From Candidatus Nomurabacteria bacterium (lineage in GTDB: Bacteria > Patescibacteriota > Minisyncoccia > Phycocordibacterales > CSBR16-119): a DNA stretch of 11,522 bases. The notes under the pieces are model-generated. The model was not told the DNA's origin. It ran no database searches and saw only the letters and a program-made list of their open reading frames with translations. The first letter of the stretch is position 1. Every line of letters begins with the position of its first letter. The stretch covers positions 1 to 11,522 of the forward strand of contig SKGB01000002.1 of the NCBI GenBank assembly GCA_007117675.1. Direction: 5' to 3'. The position numbers and the translations under genes were made by a program. Below are positions 6,483 through 11,522 of this stretch, piece after piece.

Positions 6483-7916
6483 CTAAAGTAAATCTTTGAT
6501 TATTTTTGTTGCGATTTGTGGGTTAACAGTGCCTTTTGACTCTTTCATCACCTGCCCCATTAAAAATTTGAGTGCATTTTCATTTCCTTCTTGAAAATCT
6601 TTCACAGGTCCAGGATGCAAATCAAGAACAATCTGAACCATAGCTCGTATTACACCCTCATCACTTTGTTGCAACATCCCCTTCTCTTGTGCAATATCTT
6701 GCGGGTCACCACCTTGTGTACACAAAATCAAAAGAATATCTTTTGCTGCACGAGAATTCACTTCATTTGAAATCACCATATTCATGAGTTTCAAAAAACT
6801 AGACTTATCTGGATATATAAAATCTTTTTCATTACTTCGATACCCTATCATGTCAGAACAAAGATAGTTTGAAGTTTTGGTTAATAGTTCTATATTATCC
6901 ACATCACTTTGTGCGACAAAATTAAAAATATCTGCAATTTCAAAGTCACTGATAAGAATTTCGATATCAGCATTTTTAATTCCAAGATTTGAAAGTCGCA
7001 CTCTTTTTTCCCAAGGCATTTCAGGTAGTTGTGACTTCATTTTTTCTAGGTCAAACATTTCGTGGAGATACAACTTTGGTAAATCTGGCTCTGGAAAATA
7101 GCGATACTCTTCAGAGTTTTCTTTCAAACGCTGACGAACAGTAATCTTTTTTTCTTCGTCCCATCCTCGTGTCTCTTGAACAATTTCGTCACCCTTATTT
7201 GCCTCAAGTAAAGAAATATGTCTCTCGAGCTCGTACCGAGCAGCAGCTTCTGCAGCTTTGAAAGAACCAATATTTTTTACCTCGACTTTTGTACCAAAAA
7301 CATTTGGATCTGCAGAAACAGAAAGGTTTACCTCAACCCGCATCTCCCCTTTTTGTAAATTTGCATCACCTGCACCAAGCGTTCTCAAAAGTAACTGAAA
7401 CTCTTTTGCAAATTCTGCAACCTTTTCAGGAGAATAAATCACAGGCTCAGTTACAAGCTCAGCCAATGGAACACCTGCTCGATTAAAATCAACAAGAGAA
7501 TATGTGTCTTCATGTTTGTTTGTTCCCGTATCTTCCTCAAGATGAATACGAGTAATATCAACACCGGCTAAAGAACCACCCGAAACTATAGGGTGTTTGT
7601 ATTGTGAAATCTGATAGCCTTTTGGAATATCTGGATAAAAATAATTTTTTCTATCAAACTCGGTAAAATTTGCAACAGTACCACCAACCGCAAGCCCTAT
7701 TCGCACCATATGTTCCAGTGCTTTTTTGTTGATAACAGGTAGAGTCCCCGGATGCGCCATAGACACAGGGTCAATATTTTGATTAGGCTTTTCTTCATCA
7801 GGATTATTCAAAGCGCGTGAAAACATTTTTGTTTTTGTTTTCAATTCAGCATGAATCTCAAGCCCTATAGTGAGATAATATTTATTATTATAAACAGGTC
7901 TATTTTCTTTATTCAT
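6483..7916 (-). CDS. gatB: Asp-tRNA(Asn)/Glu-tRNA(Gln) amidotransferase subunit B
   Basis: This 477-residue GatB is the kinase/transamidase-partner subunit of GatCAB, which converts Glu-tRNA(Gln) and Asp-tRNA(Asn) to the amidated forms. Seen are IGLEIHAELKTKTKMFS (17-33), FDRKNYFYPDIPKGYQISQ (87-105), HLEEDTGTNKH (125-135), VDFNRAGVPLAELVTEP (142-158), YRYFPEPDLP (about 272-281) and a C-terminal YqeY-type tail domain ending FLMGQVMKESKGTVNP. Length is normal. The FCGC...CPVC cysteines found in many GatB proteins are absent: the positions read Ser33, Ala35, Asp49 and Ser52, so the metal site of those relatives is lost. GatA and GatC are not in the window. It is the last gene of its operon and starts 26 nt after obg. 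Confidence 0.95.
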   Translation of the reverse strand: MNKENRPVYNNKYYLTIGLEIHAELKTKTKMFSRALNNPDEEKPNQNIDPVSMAHPGTLPVINKKALEHMVRIGLAVGGTVANFTEFDRKNYFYPDIPKGYQISQYKHPIVSGGSLAGVDITRIHLEEDTGTNKHEDTYSLVDFNRAGVPLAELVTEPVIYSPEKVAEFAKEFQLLLRTLGAGDANLQKGEMRVEVNLSVSADPNVFGTKVEVKNIGSFKAAEAAARYELERHISLLEANKGDEIVQETRGWDEEKKITVRQRLKENSEEYRYFPEPDLPKLYLHEMFDLEKMKSQLPEMPWEKRVRLSNLGIKNADIEILISDFEIADIFNFVAQSDVDNIELLTKTSNYLCSDMIGYRSNEKDFIYPDKSSFLKLMNMVISNEVNSRAAKDILLILCTQGGDPQDIAQEKGMLQQSDEGVIRAMVQIVLDLHPGPVKDFQEGNENALKFLMGQVMKESKGTVNPQIATKIIKDLL

Positions 7917-7942
7917 TTTAAAATCAATTTAAAGACAAAAAA

Positions 7943-8929
7943 TTACAACTCTTTCACGATATCTAAAATAGTTTGAGATACTTTTTTAATATCAACATCA
8001 TCAAACATACTCACACTCAGAACTTCTATATTTTTATTTTTGAAATCAGCTTCAACTTTTTCAACAACCTCAGGAGAAACTAAGTCTGTTTTTGTTAAAA
8101 TCACACATTCTTTTTTTTCTAATAATTTTGAATCATAGGTTTTAAGCTCTTTTCGGATTGTTGCATATGCGTCAACCATACCACCTTCTTTTTCAAGTTC
8201 ATTTTCAAAAGAAACAAGATGAGCGATAGTTTTTGTACGAGAAATATGTTTTAGAAATTTATAACCAAGACCCTTGCCCTCAGACGCACCTTCGATAATA
8301 CCAGGAATATCAGCGATAATATAATCATGAAAGGCACCCAAATGAGGATCGAGTGTTGTAAAAGAATAGGCACCAATTTTTGATTTTGATTTTGTTAAAG
8401 ATTGAATGAGTGTTGACTTACCTGCATTAGGAAAACCAACAAGTCCAATATCTGCGAACAAGCGTAATTCAATATGAAGATTTGCGTCTTCGCCTGCTTT
8501 ACCCGGAGTCCATTCATACGGAGTTGTGTTTGTTGATGCTTTGAAATGTTCATTTCCGTAACCACCCTTACCACCCGATAGAATTTTTATCTTTTGTCCC
8601 GCAGAAGTAAAATCATAGACCAGTCCACGGTCTTTGTCTGTCACAATAGAACCCACAGGTATAGCAATCACTAAATCGTCCCCTGATTCACCTTGCATAC
8701 TTTTTATCGAGCCAGATTGACCATTTTGAGCTATAAATTTTGGATTATGAGAATAATGAGCCAAAAGAGAAATATCCTTTACAGATTCAAGATACACATC
8801 CCCTCCCGCACCACCGTTACCACCAGACGGCCCACCTTTGGGTACAAACTTCTCCTGACGCCATCTCACAACGCCGTCTCCACCGTCGCCTGATTTTGCA
8901 TATATTGTTAATTCATCTACAAATGCCAT
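7943..8929 (-). CDS. obg: Obg-family GTPase (ribosome assembly)
   Basis: This 328-residue GTPase is of the Obg/CgtA family, which acts in large ribosomal subunit maturation and stress signalling. Residues 1-158 form the glycine-rich Obg domain (KSGDGGDGVVRWRQEKFVP and PSGGNGGAGGDV near the start, GGKGGYGNEHF at 119-129). The G domain follows: G1 GFPNAGKS (165-172), a switch I threonine in SFTTLDPHLG (189-198), G3 DIPG (207-210) with IEGASEGKGLGYKFL after it, and G4 TKTD (279-282) in place of the more common NKxD. The protein ends soon after the G domain, without the extra C-terminal domain (OCT) of some Gram-positive members. It lies 12 nt after the MYG1-like gene and 26 nt before gatB. Confidence 0.95.
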   Translation of the reverse strand: MAFVDELTIYAKSGDGGDGVVRWRQEKFVPKGGPSGGNGGAGGDVYLESVKDISLLAHYSHNPKFIAQNGQSGSIKSMQGESGDDLVIAIPVGSIVTDKDRGLVYDFTSAGQKIKILSGGKGGYGNEHFKASTNTTPYEWTPGKAGEDANLHIELRLFADIGLVGFPNAGKSTLIQSLTKSKSKIGAYSFTTLDPHLGAFHDYIIADIPGIIEGASEGKGLGYKFLKHISRTKTIAHLVSFENELEKEGGMVDAYATIRKELKTYDSKLLEKKECVILTKTDLVSPEVVEKVEADFKNKNIEVLSVSMFDDVDIKKVSQTILDIVKEL

Positions 8930-8941
8930 ACAGTCTACAGA

Positions 8942-9859
8942 TTACGCTTCTAAGGCAATTTTAGCAAGTAAAAGCGCTGATTCTTTACTTTGAGCTCCAG
9001 CCAAAAATCCTGAATTATGACAAAAAATAGCGTCTTTTATTTGACTTACTCGAACCAAGTCTTCATCTCGTAGACCTCTCCAACTTTCAGGGAAAGGTTT
9101 TCTTGTTTCAAAACCATCAGCAGAGGCGCGCATTGCACAAACATTCCATTGATCACCTCGGTTGCTTGGATACACATAATAAAAAACCTCTTTATAATCC
9201 TGCAAGGCTCGTCCAATCTGAAAACGACCCAAAGGCTCTTCAACCAACACAACTCTTTTGTCGACGGATTGATAAAAATAGTCCGATACTTTTTTATTGA
9301 TAGTGCGATATTCTTTCGCACTTAAAATAAAACGTTCAATTATTTTTTGAGCGATATACACAGCTTCAAGAAACTGTGTGTCATTAGTAACACCATCTTC
9401 ACCAAAAACAGTATTGAAAGAACCTATAATATATTCAATCGCAATAGGGCTTATTTCGCTATGAAGTGACTTCATAATATTTACTCCGTTATCAGAAGCG
9501 TCTATGGGCTGTACAAGCTTTGAATCAATCCAGAGAACATCTTCTGGTTTTTCACACAACTGAGGTCCATAATATTTCCAAACCAAACCAAACGAAGCAT
9601 ACGGAATACCGTTCGGTCGAGCACCCGCTCCACCTTTTTGATGATGATCAAAACGTAAAGAAGACTCATCATACACTCCGCCAATATCAAACACAACATC
9701 AGCCTTGTCTATCACCGCTTGAGTATCTGTTCTTTCAAGAGACCATGCGGTATTGTTTTTTCCATAGAAAAGTATGACAGTTGCCGCCGCAAAAACATCA
9801 TCGGTATGAAATCCACCAGGATGAGTTACTATTTTTTTCTTTTGAGAAAATAAAAACAT
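8942..9859 (-). CDS. MYG1 (UPF0160) family protein, DHH-like hydrolase
   Basis: This 305-residue protein matches the MYG1 family, known from eukaryotes (reported as a 3'-5' RNA exonuclease) and scattered in bacteria. The DHH-type metal motifs are all present: HPGGFHTDD (13-21), DIGG (58-61), RFDHHQ (69-74) and IDASDNG (119-125). The family C-terminal signature is PFPESWRGLRDEDL (255-268), followed by CHNSGFLAG (280-288). Length is close to that of other MYG1 proteins. By family knowledge it would be a metal-dependent phosphodiesterase; the substrate in bacteria is not settled. It sits between a membrane protein gene (6 nt upstream) and obg (12 nt downstream), so a role in RNA or ribosome upkeep is a reasonable inference. 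Confidence 0.9.
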   Translation of the reverse strand: MFLFSQKKKIVTHPGGFHTDDVFAAATVILFYGKNNTAWSLERTDTQAVIDKADVVFDIGGVYDESSLRFDHHQKGGAGARPNGIPYASFGLVWKYYGPQLCEKPEDVLWIDSKLVQPIDASDNGVNIMKSLHSEISPIAIEYIIGSFNTVFGEDGVTNDTQFLEAVYIAQKIIERFILSAKEYRTINKKVSDYFYQSVDKRVVLVEEPLGRFQIGRALQDYKEVFYYVYPSNRGDQWNVCAMRASADGFETRKPFPESWRGLRDEDLVRVSQIKDAIFCHNSGFLAGAQSKESALLLAKIALEA

Positions 9860-9865
9860 TATATA

Positions 9866-10201
9866 TTAGTCAATAATAAATCGAGAGAGTGCATTAACAA
9901 TAGAAACAACAACAGCACCCCAAAAGGCAGACATAAAGTCAACAACAGAAAATCCATTGATAAGGGTTGAGACAAACCAAAAGAACACTGCGTTGATTAA
10001 AATAGAAAACAAACCAAAAGTAAGGATGTTGATCGGTAAGGTAACCACAAGCAAGATAGGCTTGATGGTGATATGTATAATTGACAAGACTAACCCTGCA
10101 ATCAATGCTGGCACAATACCCTGCAAAAACACACCACCCACAAAATATGCAGCGGCTATAACAGAAAGTGTAAATATAACAATTCGAAATAATAATTTCA
10201 T
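9866..10201 (-). CDS. YvlD-type small membrane protein (phage holin 4_2-like family)
   Basis: This protein has 111 residues from the ATG at 10201 (MKLLFRIVIF), which matches the family's usual start. An upstream ATG at 10261 would overlap yqeY and add 20 residues. Four hydrophobic segments lie at about 4-22, 30-46, 50-83 (long, or two segments with the Pro-containing turn), and 91-108. The signature KPILLVVTLPINILTFGLF (47-65) followed by ILINAVFFW (67-75) is typical of the YvlD/DUF360 proteins, often labelled phage holin family. These are normal chromosomal membrane proteins, so the holin name should not be taken as a sign of a prophage. The exact function is unknown. It lies 34 nt after yqeY and 6 nt before the MYG1-like gene. 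Confidence 0.85.
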   Translation of the reverse strand: MKLLFRIVIFTLSVIAAAYFVGGVFLQGIVPALIAGLVLSIIHITIKPILLVVTLPINILTFGLFSILINAVFFWFVSTLINGFSVVDFMSAFWGAVVVSIVNALSRFIID

Positions 10202-10235
10202 AGTAATAAAAAATAAAATTTGATAATTAAAAATT

Positions 10236-10691
10236 TTAACTAAACAAAGAATCAACAACAACCTTTATATCGGAACCATCTGCCTTGTCTTTCAGTTCTT
10301 TTACGATAGCACCAATGAGCACGCCTTTTTTACTTACATCAAAAATATCAAGTTCTTTTTGTTTTGCCCGAGCTATGGGTAGAATATCTTCTTGGGACAT
10401 TGTTTCTGGAAGAAGTGTCTCAAGCACTACAAGCTCAGCTTGTTCTATCTCAGCCAAATCTTGACGCCCCCCTTGAGTAAACTGATTGATAGAATCTTTT
10501 CTTTGTTTTGCTAAACGTTTTATCACCACAAGTGCGGACGCGTCGTTGATTGAATCTTGTGGTGTTTTTCCATTTGCAACAAGTTCGTTTGTAAAAGCTG
10601 TTTTAATAGACCTCATCACCGTCATGGCGACAGAATCTTTCGCTTTCATAGCATGTTTTAACTTTTCATTGATTTCTTGTTCTATTGTCAT
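10236..10691 (-). CDS. yqeY: GatB/YqeY domain protein
   Basis: This 151-residue stand-alone YqeY protein is related to the tail domain of GatB. Conserved parts are LKHAMKAKDSVAMTVMRSIK (11-30), RKDSINQFTQGGRQDLAE (64-81), ETLLPE (91-96) and the C-terminal KKGVLIGAIVKELKDKADG (121-139). Length is standard. The family is thought to bind tRNA through this helical domain, but the role of the free protein is not settled. It opens the operon that ends with gatB, so both YqeY-type domains would be made from one transcript. The -10 element is so close to the ATG that the mRNA probably has almost no leader. Confidence 0.93.
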   Translation of the reverse strand: MTIEQEINEKLKHAMKAKDSVAMTVMRSIKTAFTNELVANGKTPQDSINDASALVVIKRLAKQRKDSINQFTQGGRQDLAEIEQAELVVLETLLPETMSQEDILPIARAKQKELDIFDVSKKGVLIGAIVKELKDKADGSDIKVVVDSLFS

Positions 10692-10700
10692 AATGTAAAT

Positions 10701-10709
10701 AGTATAGCA
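10701..10709 (-). promoter_or_regulatory. Extended -10 promoter element of the yqeY operon
   Basis: TGCTATACT on the minus strand ends only 9 nt before the yqeY ATG, so transcription would begin about 3 nt before the start codon. A weak TTAAAT stands at the -35 distance. The element shares TGnTATACT with those at 242-250 and 6418-6426. Confidence 0.5.
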
Positions 10710-10780
10710 GTAAAATCAAAAAAATTTAAGATACAGACTATATTATATAAAAAATAATTTTATAGTACACTAACTATTAT

Positions 10781-11522
10781 ATGGAAATACAAACAACAAA
10801 AAATCTTATATATTTTGATACTGAAACAACAGGAAATGAAGAAAAGGACAGATTGTGCCAGCTTGCTTACAAAACAACAAACCAAGCTATTGCAGATATG
10901 TTTGACGAGCTCTATCTCCCGCCGGTTCCCATAAGTATTGCCTCACAAGCGGTGCACCACATCACACCCAAAATGGTACAAAACAAACCACTTTTCACTG
11001 AAAGTCCCCACTACGAAACAGTTAAAAAACTTTTCGAAGACCCAAACACCATCATGGTGGCGCACAATGCAAAATTTGATGTAGAGATGATGAAAAAAGA
11101 AAACATAGAGTGTGCAAACACAATCGACACACTCAAGATTGCTCGACACCTTGACCCAGACACAAAAATCGAACGCTACAATCTGCAATTTTTACGCTAT
11201 CTTCTTGAACTTGATAATGACATTCAAGAAAAGATACAAGCACATGATGCCAAAGGAGACGTACTTGTTCTTGAAAAACTTTTTGCACGACTTTTTACAA
11301 AACTTAAAGAAGTAGAAAAACTAACAGATGAAGAAGTGCTTGAGAGGATGATTGAGATAAGTAAAGCCCCAAGTCTTATTACAAAATTCACCTTTGGAAA
11401 ACACAATGGATCCAAGGTTTCGGATGTGGCACTTTCAGACCGAGGATACCTTGAATGGCTTCTCAATACTAAGCGTCAATCAGAGCAAGATGAGGAAGAT
11501 TGGATTTACACACTCGAGCATT
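10781..11522 (+). CDS. DnaQ-like 3'-5' exonuclease with DUF3820-like tail, 3' end beyond the window
   Basis: The frame is open for 247 residues from the ATG at 10781 to the right edge with no stop, so the C-terminus is missing. It is a DEDDh exonuclease: Asp13 and Glu15 in YFDTETTG (11-18), Asp100 in VAHNAKFDVEMM (93-104), and His155 with Asp160 in HDAKGD (155-160). NLQFLRYLLEL (134-144) is the helix that usually precedes the last motif. After the exonuclease domain, from about residue 203, FTFGKHNGSKVSDV and YLEWLL (223-228) resemble the short DUF3820 motif (FGKxKGxxxxD...YLxWL) found at the end of several exonuclease-type proteins. It could be a repair or proofreading-type exonuclease; a full DNA polymerase III epsilon assignment is not supported. 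It is transcribed divergently from yqeY. Confidence 0.88.
   Translation, partial: MEIQTTKNLIYFDTETTGNEEKDRLCQLAYKTTNQAIADMFDELYLPPVPISIASQAVHHITPKMVQNKPLFTESPHYETVKKLFEDPNTIMVAHNAKFDVEMMKKENIECANTIDTLKIARHLDPDTKIERYNLQFLRYLLELDNDIQEKIQAHDAKGDVLVLEKLFARLFTKLKEVEKLTDEEVLERMIEISKAPSLITKFTFGKHNGSKVSDVALSDRGYLEWLLNTKRQSEQDEEDWIYTLEH

Noticed and set aside
6895..6903. Perfect DnaA-box-like TTATCCACA
   Set aside because: It is a single copy inside the gatB coding region with no neighbouring boxes or AT-rich unwinding element, so it is no evidence of an origin.
9866..10201. Phage holin, hinting at a prophage
   Set aside because: The sequence belongs to the chromosomal YvlD-type family, and no other phage genes are nearby.
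10202..10261. Earlier ATG for the YvlD-type membrane protein
   Set aside because: It overlaps yqeY, and the family normally begins MKLL...; the ATG at 10201 fits.
694..10691. Reassigned TGA codon (as in Gracilibacteria or SR1)
   Set aside because: No in-frame TGA occurs in any conserved gene, so the standard bacterial code explains the window.
10943..11466. Minus-strand open frames opposite the exonuclease
   Set aside because: They lie antisense to a gene with intact DEDDh motifs and show no recognisable protein features.

Overview
This AT-rich, gene-dense window looks like part of the small genome of a candidate-phyla-radiation (Patescibacteria/Parcubacteria-like) bacterium. That placement is an inference. 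It rests on the split transketolase, the class I aldolase, the style of the GAPDH, the short gaps and overlaps, and the absence of Shine-Dalgarno sequences; no rRNA or other marker gene is present to confirm it. All genes read through in the standard bacterial code. There are no tRNA or rRNA genes, CRISPR arrays or insertion sequences, and no stretch over 300 bases lacks a gene.

Left edge (1-700): a partial unknown gene on the minus strand and a small secreted protein gene on the plus strand (276-656) diverge from a shared promoter region. The secreted gene converges on the first operon, and a hairpin at 668-695 can terminate transcription from both sides.

Central-carbon operon (minus strand, 6379 down to 694): gapA, rpiB, class I fructose-bisphosphate aldolase, an rpe-like gene, transketolase N-half, a small membrane protein, transketolase C-half and a DUF1653 gene. 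Together these encode the triose-phosphate part of glycolysis and the non-oxidative pentose phosphate pathway, interconverting fructose phosphates, trioses, xylulose-5-P, ribulose-5-P and ribose-5-P. No transaldolase is present here. Three features stand out: the aldolase carries a C-terminal transmembrane helix, a membrane protein is encoded between the two transketolase halves, and the epimerase-like protein lacks two metal-ligand histidines.

Translation/housekeeping operon (minus strand, 10691 down to 6483): yqeY, a YvlD-type membrane protein, a MYG1-family protein, obg and gatB, ending in a strong hairpin terminator at 6454-6482. GatB lacks the usual cysteine cluster. A divergent plus-strand gene from 10781 encodes a DnaQ-like DEDDh exonuclease with a DUF3820-like tail and runs off the right edge.

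Regulation: three transcription units (276 gene, gapA operon, yqeY operon) each have a TGnTATACT extended -10 element, and the left-edge gene has TGATATTGT behind a perfect TTGACA. No start codon has a convincing Shine-Dalgarno sequence, and the yqeY mRNA looks essentially leaderless.
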